This document shows, piece by piece, positions 29,549 through 38,214 of a stretch of DNA of 64,000 nucleotides; the first letter of the stretch is position 1; each line of letters starts with the position of its first letter. The translations under genes and the position numbers were made by a program. The stretch is from Litoreibacter roseus (lineage in GTDB: Bacteria; Pseudomonadota; Alphaproteobacteria; Rhodobacterales; Rhodobacteraceae). Under the pieces are notes generated by a model that did no database searches, was not told the origin of the DNA, and saw nothing but the letters and a program-made list of their open reading frames with translations. The stretch covers positions 744,001-808,000 of the forward strand of contig NZ_BLJE01000001.1 of assembly GCF_009811795.1 (NCBI RefSeq), read 5' to 3'.

Positions 29549-30424
29549 TCAGCCGTTGCCAAGGGCCTGCACGATCAACTGGTCGAGATCGGCGGCGCTT
29601 CGGGTTTCAGCAAGAGCTGCGGCGGGCACCGAAATCCCCCAGTTTTTTGCCATGGCGGCGTAGCGGGGCTGCCTGTGAGCCAAGGCGCGCGCGTAGGTCC
29701 AGCGGATGAAACTGTCGGGATCGACCTCCCGCTCTGACAGGTTGTTTTCTGTCAGATAAGTCGTCCAAGAGGTCTCCAAAAACTCAGGCGCGTAGCACAT
29801 CGGCTTTGGTGCCTTATCGAAGCGCCGGACCAGTTCGGCCGTATGGTCTGAGCTGCCTTCGATCCACACCATCAGATGCGTCGCCGCAAGTTGCTTCAAA
29901 ACGGGGTCGTCTGGATTCTCAGGATCGACGACCTCGCAAATAGATCCGCCGCTGTCGCACACGAAATGATCGTACCCGTAAAGCCTGTTGGCGCGGTCCA
30001 TGAAATGCGCTGTATCTATCAGGGCGGCCACCTCTGCCCCGTGATGAAGGGCCTGACGCCGCTGGTACTCCGCAAAGCTGAGGCCACCTTTATCGGGATC
30101 TCCCGGCTTGCCCAGATACGTTGAAAGGGGGGCTAAGTTGTCGAATGTAATGTTTGAGGCGATGTAAATGCTGTCGGTGCGCAAAAGTTCTGCGAGAAAC
30201 GGATCCTGCATCGCATGGGCTTTGAAGTTGTCCACGATATGCTCGCCCATGTACCGCGTGCCGATCCGGTAATCGACCGAGTAGTGAAACCACTCACCAC
30301 TGTCGCGCAGCATGTTGGCTATATGGGTTTTTCCCAAACCTGACATGCCGAAAAACAGCACGCGCTTGGCCGTAGCAGCGCGCCAGGCGTCAGCGGATGG
30401 ATAGAGCAGTGAAGTGTGGCGCAT
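29549..30424 (-). CDS. P-loop ATPase-like protein of unknown function
   Basis: A 291-residue protein with Walker A GMSGLGKTHIANML at about residues 26-39. Downstream segments IYIASNITFDNLA and DHFVCDSGGSICEVVD could supply the Walker B and sensor parts. A helical C-terminal half contains FDKAPKPMCYAPEFLETSWTTYL. It is shaped like a nucleotide kinase or a small P-loop NTPase. AAAGGA lies eight bases before the start. It is the probable first gene of a unit with metA and the hydrolase. I cannot assign a substrate. Confidence 0.7.
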   Translation of the reverse strand: MRHTSLLYPSADAWRAATAKRVLFFGMSGLGKTHIANMLRDSGEWFHYSVDYRIGTRYMGEHIVDNFKAHAMQDPFLAELLRTDSIYIASNITFDNLAPLSTYLGKPGDPDKGGLSFAEYQRRQALHHGAEVAALIDTAHFMDRANRLYGYDHFVCDSGGSICEVVDPENPDDPVLKQLAATHLMVWIEGSSDHTAELVRRFDKAPKPMCYAPEFLETSWTTYLTENNLSEREVDPDSFIRWTYARALAHRQPRYAAMAKNWGISVPAAALAETRSAADLDQLIVQALGNG

Positions 30425-30466
30425 AAGAACGGTCCTTTGGCCCGATCTTTAGCCGCGAGCTGGAGG

Positions 30467-31396
30467 TCAGGCCAGTGGGCGTCGACGCATCAGGTGGAAG
30501 ATGCGACCATCCAGCACCATCAGCCCTGCCACGAGCAATGCGAAACCGAAATAGGCCTGCGGCTGAAGTTCTTCGCCCAATACGATCGCACCCAGAAGGA
30601 TGGCAATAGGGGCGACCAAAAGTGTACAGATCATCAGATTTCCGCTGCCTGCAACTGAGAGTATGCGGTAGTAGAGGAGGTAGGCGACGGCCGTTGCGAT
30701 GATGGAGTAATACCCGATTGCACCCCAAGCCTTGACGCTGAGTGAGAAGTCCGGCGGGCCGTCAATGAAAACGGAAAGCGGGATCAAAACAAGCGTTGAT
30801 CCTGTCAACATCCCAGCAGCCGCCACCTGCGGTGCCAGGTCGCTGAGGGTCTTGCGTGCCCATGCGCCGGCGAAAGCATAGGACAGCGTCCCGGCCAGAA
30901 CGGCCAGTTGTGCGGTAGAACGGATGTCAAACTGCGCGAGGTTTTCCAGGCCGATTGCCGTCGCCACCCCCAGAAAGCCCAAGACAACCCCGAGTATTCG
31001 GCGCGGGGTGATCCGTTCGTCGGCAAACACCGCAGCTGCAACGATCACCCCAAAAATCGCAGTGGCTGCATTCAGGATAGAAGTGAGACCGGTCTCGATA
31101 TGAAGCTGTCCCCACGCCATCAGTGAAAACGGAATCGCATTGTTTAAGAGACCCATCACCAGAAACGCGGTCCAGATGCGTGCGGTTCTTGGAACGGTCA
31201 TCTTGCGGATCAGGACATACGCCCAAAGAACCAGCATTGCCCAGAAGACCCTGTGCGCAACGGCCGTCAGGACCGGAACTTCGTCCAACGCAAACCGGAT
31301 TGACAGGAAGGAGCCGCCCCATATGACCGACAGAAGAAGAAGCTCCGCCCAAGCCCGCGTGCTGAGTGTTTTCTGATCTACCATTCGTGTGGGCAT
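30467..31396 (-). CDS. EamA/DMT-family transporter
   Basis: A 309-residue exporter with ten predicted helices in two EamA repeats (LLLLSVIWGGSFLSIRFAL; the second repeat ends IVLGEELQPQAYFGFALLVAGL). ATG 31394-31396 is used. A TTG four codons upstream has GAGG nearby and is an alternative, and an ATG four codons downstream would still give a full protein, so the start is uncertain. Divergent genes are absent; the porin gene is on the same strand upstream behind its own terminator. Confidence 0.85.
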   Translation of the reverse strand: MPTRMVDQKTLSTRAWAELLLLSVIWGGSFLSIRFALDEVPVLTAVAHRVFWAMLVLWAYVLIRKMTVPRTARIWTAFLVMGLLNNAIPFSLMAWGQLHIETGLTSILNAATAIFGVIVAAAVFADERITPRRILGVVLGFLGVATAIGLENLAQFDIRSTAQLAVLAGTLSYAFAGAWARKTLSDLAPQVAAAGMLTGSTLVLIPLSVFIDGPPDFSLSVKAWGAIGYYSIIATAVAYLLYYRILSVAGSGNLMICTLLVAPIAILLGAIVLGEELQPQAYFGFALLVAGLMVLDGRIFHLMRRRPLA

Positions 31397-31441
31397 ATCG
31401 CAGGTCAATGGACCTCACGACCCGAAATGTGCGCAATGCCA

Positions 31442-31474
31442 ATAAAAAAACGCCCCGCCCCAAGGGGCAGGACG
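31442..31474 (-). terminator. rho-independent terminator of the FadL-like porin gene
   Basis: On the minus strand a long GC-rich stem closes on the core GCCCC-TT-GGGGC (31457-31468), extended by G-U and G-C pairs, and is followed by a U7 tract from A7 at 31444-31450. It lies about 30 bases past the stop at 31501. Confidence 0.82.
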
Positions 31475-31500
31475 CTTCGCTGCATGTTCAGTTGAGTGAC

Positions 31501-32664
31501 TTAGAACCGGAAGCCGACGCGAACGCCGACCGATACGGCGCTGTTGTCTTCGAAGACAGCGCGTTCAACATCAGGTGTACCAGTTTCTGGCCGTGCGTCA
31601 CCCAGAGCGGTATAGCGAATGCCGCCGCTGATCACCATTGCGTCCTGTTCGTAACGGGCACCAAGCGTGATCGACTGAGAGCCATTGCGCGGTGCCAGCG
31701 GCGAGACGAGGTCATCGTCACCCTTGCTGGACCAACCCACAGCAATCGAACCGGACCAGTTTTCATTAAACCGGCGCGCGACACCGAGGGACACGTCCGT
31801 GCTGTCCTCAATTGTTGTCAGGCTTGTGTTTTCGATTGTTGGCTCAACCGCGGCGTCGAAGAAAATCGGCGAGACGACCGTGTCTTCGTAGCTGGCATAG
31901 CGCACGTTACCGAAGAGCAGGGTGTCTGGTGCGATACCGGACTGGAAGTCCAGGTTGATGCTTTCTGGCGCTTCCACTTCGGTTTCACTGCGTGCGGCGA
32001 GCGTCGGGTTGATCAGGTTCACACCGATACCGTTGATGGTCTCCGTCGTGCGCAGGTCATGGGTGATCTTGGAGTTATACGTCAGTGCAACGCGCAGTGC
32101 GATGTCAGGACGCTCGTAAGCACCACCGATCAGATAACCAAAGGCGCCGTCGCTTTCGAATGCACCATTGTAGCCGTTGAGACCACCATAGGCGGCGCCA
32201 GACAGCGTCACGTTCGCCGAAATCTCTTGGTAGCGCAGACCACCATGGACCGACCAATTGTCGTCGAATTTGTAGCGCGCGATACCAGTTACGGCATAGC
32301 TGTCAACGATGGCTTCCGTGCCACCGAGTGCTGTGGTGTTGTCACCCGGGTAGGTCACGTCGGAGCCATAGGGCTCGTCAATGATCAGAGCGAAAGACGT
32401 TTTGTCCGTGAACTGGTACTTCAATCCGAAACCAGCTGTTGTGAAGTTGCTACCGGTGTTGCCGATGGACTCACCGAATGCAGAGCTGAACGGCGATGTG
32501 TCTGTGCCATCAACCGACGGATCTGTGAAGCCGAAGCTAAGCTCGACGTAATTGCCGCGTTCAAACAGAATATTGATATTTTGCGAGGAGCGATCCAACC
32601 CACCAGCCGATGCGAGCGACGTTGTGGCGGCCAGGATAGCAGCTGTGCCTGTCAAAAATTTCAT
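31501..32664 (-). CDS. outer membrane protein, OmpP1/FadL family
   Basis: A 387-residue beta-barrel with a signal peptide (MKFLTGTAAILAATTSLASA-G). Alternating hydrophobic strands run to the C-terminus, which ends VGVRVGFRF; a terminal Phe is the usual insertion signal for the Bam machinery. The mature N-terminus SSQNINILFERGNYVELSFG resembles FadL/TodX hydrophobic-compound channels. The N-terminal hatch is shorter than in E. coli FadL. GGGAGGG precedes the start. It is monocistronic with its own terminator, consistent with an abundant porin. The substrate is probably hydrophobic (fatty acid or hydrocarbon), by inference. Confidence 0.87.
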   Translation of the reverse strand: MKFLTGTAAILAATTSLASAGGLDRSSQNINILFERGNYVELSFGFTDPSVDGTDTSPFSSAFGESIGNTGSNFTTAGFGLKYQFTDKTSFALIIDEPYGSDVTYPGDNTTALGGTEAIVDSYAVTGIARYKFDDNWSVHGGLRYQEISANVTLSGAAYGGLNGYNGAFESDGAFGYLIGGAYERPDIALRVALTYNSKITHDLRTTETINGIGVNLINPTLAARSETEVEAPESINLDFQSGIAPDTLLFGNVRYASYEDTVVSPIFFDAAVEPTIENTSLTTIEDSTDVSLGVARRFNENWSGSIAVGWSSKGDDDLVSPLAPRNGSQSITLGARYEQDAMVISGGIRYTALGDARPETGTPDVERAVFEDNSAVSVGVRVGFRF

Positions 32665-32816
32665 GGTTTCCCTCCCGAAACGCTTTTTTTCTTAGTGCGA
32701 ACTGCTTTATCCGAACAGCATAGACCTGCGTCAATTTGTGACCCAGCGTCATGTTATCCACAGACCTTGATTTTCTGCCTGCAGGTCCCATGCGTGGCGA
32801 AAATCGCACAATTCTG

Positions 32817-33695
32817 TTAACGAACGGGGGATTTCCGTCGAGTCTCGGCGGCGATGTTGAGGTAATTCGCGCTGAAAATGATGACTGCGCCAAGGATGAC
32901 CCAAGGGTCCAGTGCCTCTGAGTAAGCCAATGCGCCGATGACAGCGATCACCGGCAACCGGGCGAAATCCATTGGCATGACGACGGCAGCAGGTGCTAGG
33001 GTCAATGCAGTGGTCAGGCAAAAATGAGCACACAGGCCGGCGAATGCCACAAGCACAACCCAAGGCCAGATCACGACTGAAGGCCAGAAGATGTCCCCGT
33101 CCCACCCGGCCATGACCAGACCGAAGACCGATTGCATCACGGTGAGCCAGAAGAGGATATTGGTTATCGAATGGCTACGGGTCAGCAGTTTTGTGAACAG
33201 GGCGGACCCCGCAAAACCGACGGCTGCCAATGCCGCCAGCGCAATGCCAGGTTCGATATTGCTGATGTCAGGCCGCGCTGCGATCAGAATGCCAATGAAG
33301 CCCAGTACCGCCACGAGAATTCTCAGACGTGTCAGCTTCTCGTTCAGAACGAACGGAGCCAGCAACGCCACCCAAATAGGCGACGTGAACTCCAAAGCGA
33401 CGACTTGTGCGAGCGGGATCATGGTGATTGCCGCGAACCAACAGTTCTGACCTGTGAAATGTGCGACGTTGCGCAGCGCATGAGTTTTCAGGTCACGCAT
33501 CTGGATGCTGCCCAACGTTCCAAAAAGCCGTGCTGCGATCAAAACGATGCAGATCCCGATAAGCGAACGATACAGCATCAACTCAAACGTATCGAGTTCA
33601 GACGAAATTGCCCGCCCGGCAATTGCCATCGCAGTGAACGAAACAATTGCGCCAAGCATCCAAAGAGCGGCTTGCAGAGGCGTGCTGGCGGGCAT
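32817..33695 (-). CDS. EamA/DMT-family transporter
   Basis: A 292-residue transporter with ten predicted helices. It starts MPASTPLQAALWMLGAIVSFTAMAIAGR and ends with a second EamA repeat containing AYSEALDPWVILGAVIIFSANYLN. The ATG at 33693-33695 is preceded by GGAAAG; a longer in-frame start would overlap the divergent gene. The substrate is unknown. Confidence 0.87.
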   Translation of the reverse strand: MPASTPLQAALWMLGAIVSFTAMAIAGRAISSELDTFELMLYRSLIGICIVLIAARLFGTLGSIQMRDLKTHALRNVAHFTGQNCWFAAITMIPLAQVVALEFTSPIWVALLAPFVLNEKLTRLRILVAVLGFIGILIAARPDISNIEPGIALAALAAVGFAGSALFTKLLTRSHSITNILFWLTVMQSVFGLVMAGWDGDIFWPSVVIWPWVVLVAFAGLCAHFCLTTALTLAPAAVVMPMDFARLPVIAVIGALAYSEALDPWVILGAVIIFSANYLNIAAETRRKSPVR

Positions 33696-33755
33696 GGTGG
33701 GACTTTCCGGTGCGTGTCCTCTGTCCTTGAGCCGAAACCCGGGTAAGATCAAGCG

Positions 33756-34373
33756 ATGCGGATGAAATGGTGTCCTGTGCTGATCGCCTTGGCCGTCGCA
33801 CCTGCGGTGGCGGAGGATGGTTTAACGTCTCTCGAAGATGCGGCACACGCGGCCTTTTCAGAGATGCCATCTGTCGTTCTGGTTGATCAAATTGCGGGGC
33901 AGTGTGGTGCAGATGAACGTGTAAATCCGCATGCAGCCTATTGCACGACCAGGAACATCATCTTCGCGCGGGACATCACAGGTGCTGCGCAGACCTATCG
34001 TGTGGCACATCTGTTTGGCCATGCCGTTCAGGTTCAACACGGTATTGCCGACGTTGCGTTGCGTGAAATTAGGACACGCCCGGAAAAGGAGCTGGAACTG
34101 CGCGGCCTTGTGGCACGGCAGGTGGATTGCATCGCGGGTCTTCTCTCGGCGAAAGCAGACCTGCCCTGGACGCCGTTGACGGATCTGTTCGAGGAAGAAC
34201 CGTTCACCGGCAGTCACTGGGGGCGCGATCCTCTGCGCATCGGACCTACGGTCTCAATCGGTCTCGCCGAAAGAGCTGATTGGTATGCACGCGGATATGC
34301 CGCCGATGAAATCAGCGTTTGCGCAGTTGGCGGGTTCGGGGCGGCGCTTCTGTTCAAGGCATACCGAGGGTGA
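33756..34373 (+). CDS. exported protein resembling a catalytically altered neutral zinc metallopeptidase
   Basis: A 205-residue protein with a signal peptide (cleaved near AVA-ED). Residues 84-95 read AHLFGHAVQVQH, and 117-128 read GLVARQVDCIAG. This resembles the AHE-x-GHHVQ and ELQADC-x-AG motifs of the YpfJ-type neutral zinc metallopeptidases, but the catalytic Glu is Leu86, so it should not act as a normal HExxH peptidase although both zinc histidines (85, 89) remain. Four or more cysteines could form disulphides. It may be a binding or chaperone-like derivative. Homology is inferred from motif spacing only. Confidence 0.62.
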   Translation: MRMKWCPVLIALAVAPAVAEDGLTSLEDAAHAAFSEMPSVVLVDQIAGQCGADERVNPHAAYCTTRNIIFARDITGAAQTYRVAHLFGHAVQVQHGIADVALREIRTRPEKELELRGLVARQVDCIAGLLSAKADLPWTPLTDLFEEEPFTGSHWGRDPLRIGPTVSIGLAERADWYARGYAADEISVCAVGGFGAALLFKAYRG

Positions 34374-34793
34374 TTAGGCGCTCTTTGCCCCTTTTTTGTC
34401 GGTGTTTCTTGATTTCGGTAGCTCTCTCAAAAGTCGGAGTGGACCCGATCCGAGAACAAGTACGTTGCTTGAAGCGTCACATCGTTATGTGCCTTTTGCC
34501 ACGTATGTCGGCGAAGTTACGGAAGTCGACCGCCAGTGCTTGACCAACGGCCGCTGCAGCATTGCCGCCCATCTCTTGGCCTTCACTAAATAAATCCGCG
34601 CAACGACCGGTGTGTCATCAGCGCCCTTATCCTAAGGCCCAGATAACGAAGAAATCCTTGACCTAAAGCGTTACCGTGCTGCGCTTAGAGTCAGGATGCA
34701 TAGGCAAACATGCAATTTTCCCTGATCGTATGGACCCGCTGTCTTAGCCCTTTAAACTGTGCCACTATTTATCTGCCGCAGGACGGGTGATTG
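34374..34793. other. intergenic stretch without a convincing gene
   Basis: About 420 bases with only short, overlapping frames and no good ribosome-binding site. A sequence starting near 34722 (TGATCGTATGGACCC) could be a decayed left end of the insertion sequence remnant that follows, but no matching right end is visible. I see no RNA gene or terminator. Confidence 0.4.
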
Positions 34794-34993
34794 ATGGCTC
34801 GGAAGCGGTACTCGGATTAAGATGTGCTGAAGTTATTGCGCAAGATTGATATGCATTTGCATGATGGTTTGGATGTCGTGATCGTGCGCGGCAAGGCAAG
34901 GATTTCGGACAAGACATATACTATTGGAGTAAGAAGTTTGGCGGCATGGGGCGGCCTCAGTCGTCAGAGATGAGAGCGCTTCAAAAAGAGAAC
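34794..34993 (+). pseudogene. remnant of an IS3-family transposase orfA
   Basis: Reading from ATG 34794 gives MARKRYSD, an in-frame TAA, then DVLKLLRKIDMHLHDGLDVV, and GKARISDKTY, which matches IS3 OrfA helix-turn-helix proteins. A one-base deletion after this shifts the frame; the continuation YYWSKKFGGMGRPQSSEMRALQKEN is the usual OrfA leucine-zipper start. Nothing of orfB follows: five bases later comes the ridA stop codon. It is dead through a stop, a frameshift and truncation. Confidence 0.78.
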
Positions 34994-34998
34994 AACCA

Positions 34999-35364
34999 TT
35001 ATTCGCCAAGAGACCGCAGTACTTTTGCAGTGACGACGATTTCGATAAGACAACCCTTATCCAGATCTACACCGACACAGGCGCGTTGGGGCCAGTTCTT
35101 TTCTGGGCCGATCCAGTCGATCCAGATCGCATCCATTTCCGACTTCTGTGTGATGTTGTTAAGATAGACTGTTGCCTGAAGCAGTCCGGGCTTGCCGCTG
35201 CCTGCCTTTTCGAGGATCCGTCTGAGTTCGTCGAGCGCATTCTTTGTTTGTGCAAGTATACCGTCGGCATTTTGCGGGTCAGTTGCGACAGCGTAAACAA
35301 GCCCGTTCGACACGACAGCTTCACACCGTCCCAAACCTTCATACGGAAACCTCGTTATAGTCAC
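34999..35364 (-). CDS. RidA-family protein (YjgF/YER057c/UK114)
   Basis: A 121-residue protein of the Rid superfamily. RidA proper hydrolyses reactive enamine/imine intermediates from PLP enzymes. Visible are VVSNGLVYAVATDP, TKNALDELRRILEKAGS and QATVYLNNI. The catalytic Arg of RidA (in the pattern P-x-R-x-x-V near PQRACVGVDL) is present, though the neighbourhood differs from E. coli RidA and it may be a Rid6/7-type member. The start is GTG at 35364 with GGGGAG upstream; the nearby ATG is out of frame. Its 3' end abuts the IS remnant. Confidence 0.85.
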   Translation of the reverse strand: MTITRFPYEGLGRCEAVVSNGLVYAVATDPQNADGILAQTKNALDELRRILEKAGSGKPGLLQATVYLNNITQKSEMDAIWIDWIGPEKNWPQRACVGVDLDKGCLIEIVVTAKVLRSLGE

Positions 35365-35682
35365 GATCGCATCTCCCCTTTCACCAACCGCAGAACATCA
35401 TAGCGCGTTTTTGACTAGGACATGAATTTGCAAAACATGATGTCGGACAGCTGGGCAAACAGCAATACAAACGACGTATCCAAGTCGATGCGGCACTTCT
35501 CATGAACATATTTTTTAGCTAGCTATGTTTTGCCACTCACTGACACGATACGGGGCGGGTTATTGGTCGAACACGTGGTTCAGCACCCTATCCTTCAACG
35601 GCTTCTGTGCGGCCGCGGAGGTCGACCTCAAAGCCTGTATTGACAACATTCTGCAGGTGCGAAAGCTTGATGAGGAAATCAC
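35365..35682. other. intergenic stretch, no gene recognised
   Basis: 318 bases between ridA and the LysE-type gene. A 59-codon frame at 35525-35704 (MFCHSLTRYG...) overlaps the LysE start and has no ribosome-binding site, so it is not called. The stretch must hold divergent promoters; none is clear enough to place. Confidence 0.4.
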
Positions 35683-36324
35683 ATGGAGCTCTCAATGCTT
35701 CTAGACGTCAACCTTCCGCTTATTCTTCTTGCCGCGCTTGTCGCGTCGGCAAGTCCCGGACCAGCAACTCTGGCCCTCGCAGGAACCTCAATGGCATCAG
35801 GACGAACGTCTGGACTGGCGCTTGCTTCGGGTATCACGACCGGATCTCTGATATGGTCCATCGCGGCGGCACTTGGTCTTGGAGCGTTGATGCTTGCGAA
35901 CGCCTGGGTCTTTGAGGTGATCCGCTACTTCGGGGCTGCTTACTTAATGTTTCTGGCCTACAAGGCCGCACGTTCAGCGATGTCGGACAAGGAATTGGCA
36001 GCTAGGCCGCTGCTCGGCGGCAGGCGCACACTCTATGCGAAAGGCTTGACTCTCCATTTGACGAACCCAAAGGCGATCTTGTTTTTTGGATCATTGTACT
36101 CACTCGGTTTACCGCCTGGGACCAGCGTTCAGGATCTAGGCCTCGTCATTCTTGCAGTTGGGTTTCAGAGCTTTGCAATCTTCCACGGCTATGCTTTGCT
36201 GTTCTCGTCAACAGGTATGACCCGTCTCTATTTCAAATTGCGACGCTGGTTCGAGGGTGCTTTTGCGATCGGTTTTGGAGCCGCAAGTTTCAAAATTCTA
36301 ACTGCGAAGGTTCAGGCCCCGTAG
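35683..36324 (+). CDS. LysE/RhtB-family exporter
   Basis: A 213-residue inner membrane protein with about six helices. The N-terminal signature SASPGPATLALAGTSMASGRTSGLALASGI fits the LysE/RhtB family, which exports amino acids such as homoserine, threonine or lysine. The middle segment LTLHLTNPKAILFFGSLY is also characteristic. GAGG lies seven bases upstream of the ATG. It stands alone; the substrate is unknown. Confidence 0.88.
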   Translation: MELSMLLDVNLPLILLAALVASASPGPATLALAGTSMASGRTSGLALASGITTGSLIWSIAAALGLGALMLANAWVFEVIRYFGAAYLMFLAYKAARSAMSDKELAARPLLGGRRTLYAKGLTLHLTNPKAILFFGSLYSLGLPPGTSVQDLGLVILAVGFQSFAIFHGYALLFSSTGMTRLYFKLRRWFEGAFAIGFGAASFKILTAKVQAP

Positions 36325-36455
36325 GCGAACCTTTTTCTGGCTAAGCTAAATTCCAGCAGTCACATTTATAAGGCTTGCCGAACATCGTTACTGAAGGCCG
36401 GGTACACTGTGGCACTCGTCCTTTCTGTTGAAGAGATACGTCGATGCGTTGAATA

Positions 36456-38030
36456 TCATTCCCATTCGATCGTGCCGGGCGGCTTTGAGGTGATGTCGTA
36501 GGTCACGCGATTGATGCCCGGCACTTCGTTGATGATACGGGTGGCTGTCTCCCCCAAAAACTCATGGCTGAACGGGAAATAGTCAGCAGTCATGCCATCA
36601 ACGGACGTTACCGCCCTTAGCGCGCAGGCATAGTCATATGTCCGTCCATCACCCATGACGCCCACTGTGCGGACGGGCAGGATTGCAACAAATGCCTGCC
36701 AGATCTCGTCATACAATCCATGCTTGCGGATCTGATCGATATAGACCGCATCGGCCTCACGCAGAATATCGAGTTTAGCGCGCGTAATCTCGCCAGGACA
36801 GCGGATCGCGAGACCGGGACCGGGGAAGGGATGACGTCCGATGAAGCTGTCAGGCAGGCCAAGTTCGCGCCCCAGAGCACGCACCTCGTCTTTGAAAAGC
36901 TCGCGCAGGGGTTCTACGAGCTGCATGTTCATCCGGTCTGGCAAGCCGCCTACATTGTGATGGGACTTGATCGTGACCGACGGCCCGCCGGAGAAGCTGA
37001 CGGATTCGATGACATCGGGGTAGAGCGTTCCCTGCGCCAGAAAATCTGCACCTCCAATTTCCTTCGCGTGCTTTTCGAAGACCTCGATGAACAGCCCCCC
37101 GATGATTTTCCGCTTGGTTTCGGGATCACTGACCCCGTCAAGTTTTCCAAGAAAGAGATCTGACTCGTCTGCGTGAATAAGCGGCAAATTGTAATGTTCG
37201 CGGAACATGCCCACCACTTCGGCGGATTCGTTTTTGCGCATCAGGCCGTGATCGACGTAAACGCAAGTCAACTGATTGCCGATGGCCTCATGAATGAGGA
37301 CCGCCGCAACGGAACTGTCCACACCGCCTGAAAGCGCGCAGATGACCTTGCCGTCACCGACCTGATCACGGATCGCTTGAATGGCTTGCTCCCGGTAAGC
37401 GCCCATTGTCCAGTCGCCCGTAAAGCCCGCGAGTTTGACGAAATTCTCGTAGAGAGTCTTGCCGTTCGGGGTGTGATGTACTTCCGGATGGAACTGAACG
37501 GCGAAAAACCGGCGCGGTAGGTCGGCGGTGATGGCAAAGGGCGCGTTGGGTGAGGTGCCATAGACCTCAAAACCCGGCGCAATCTCGGCCACATGGTCTC
37601 CGTGGGACATCCAGACCTGTTCGCGCCCGTCCAGAAACCATCCAGCCAGAAGATCTGTGGTGGTGTCCTGAGGCTCTACGTAGGCGCGGCCGAACTCGGC
37701 TGTTCCATGTCCGCGCGTTACCTTTCCGCCCAGCATTTGCATCATGACTTGCTGACCATAGCAGATGCCCAGGATCGGAACGCCGAGGGCAAACACGCTT
37801 TCTGGCGGCCGGGGGGAGTTCTCGTCAATAACTGACGCCGGACCCCCGGAAAAAATCACGGCCTTGGGATCAAAATCCTTCAGAAAGCTGTCAGTGACGT
37901 TCTGGAACGGATGGATTTCGCAATAGACATTTAACTCTCGCAAACGACGTGCGATCAACTGGGTGACTTGGCTGCCAAAATCAATAATCAGAAGGCGTTC
38001 GTGAGAGGCGGGCGCGATATGATCTGTCAT
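36456..38030 (-). CDS. guaA: GMP synthase (glutamine-hydrolysing)
   Basis: A 524-residue enzyme converting XMP to GMP. The N-terminal class I amidotransferase domain has the nucleophile Cys in ILGICYGQQ and His-x-Glu in VQFHPEVHH. The ATP pyrophosphatase domain starts at [16 protein letters not shown] (PP-loop SGGVDSS), and the C-terminal dimerisation domain ends IEWE, as in all GuaA. The ATG at 38028-38030 (MTDHIAP) is used; a GTG two codons earlier is possible. Confidence 0.98.
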   Translation of the reverse strand: MTDHIAPASHERLLIIDFGSQVTQLIARRLRELNVYCEIHPFQNVTDSFLKDFDPKAVIFSGGPASVIDENSPRPPESVFALGVPILGICYGQQVMMQMLGGKVTRGHGTAEFGRAYVEPQDTTTDLLAGWFLDGREQVWMSHGDHVAEIAPGFEVYGTSPNAPFAITADLPRRFFAVQFHPEVHHTPNGKTLYENFVKLAGFTGDWTMGAYREQAIQAIRDQVGDGKVICALSGGVDSSVAAVLIHEAIGNQLTCVYVDHGLMRKNESAEVVGMFREHYNLPLIHADESDLFLGKLDGVSDPETKRKIIGGLFIEVFEKHAKEIGGADFLAQGTLYPDVIESVSFSGGPSVTIKSHHNVGGLPDRMNMQLVEPLRELFKDEVRALGRELGLPDSFIGRHPFPGPGLAIRCPGEITRAKLDILREADAVYIDQIRKHGLYDEIWQAFVAILPVRTVGVMGDGRTYDYACALRAVTSVDGMTADYFPFSHEFLGETATRIINEVPGINRVTYDITSKPPGTIEWE

Positions 38031-38214
38031 GGCCACGCATTAGGGCTAAGCTGCGATGCGTGCAAGAGCCCTCAGCGTATCGGTCTCACAGCTTTCCTAT
38101 TTTTCCACTCTTCACAGAGTAAATGTCGCTTTCCCGACCGAGATGACGGATTTTGTTGGGGGTGGCGGGCGCTCGGGCCGTAAATGTAGTGAAACCTAGC
38201 GGAGAGGGCGGGAC

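Noticed and set aside
31366-32820. 484-codon frame on the plus strand over the FadL-like gene
   Set aside because: It runs through the terminator and the signal-peptide region of the porin gene, has odd Cys/Arg-rich composition, and matches no family.
35525-35704. 59-codon plus-strand frame ahead of the LysE-type gene
   Set aside because: It overlaps the LysE start in a different frame and lacks a ribosome-binding site. Its 3' end could be mistaken for a leader peptide, but nothing supports that.
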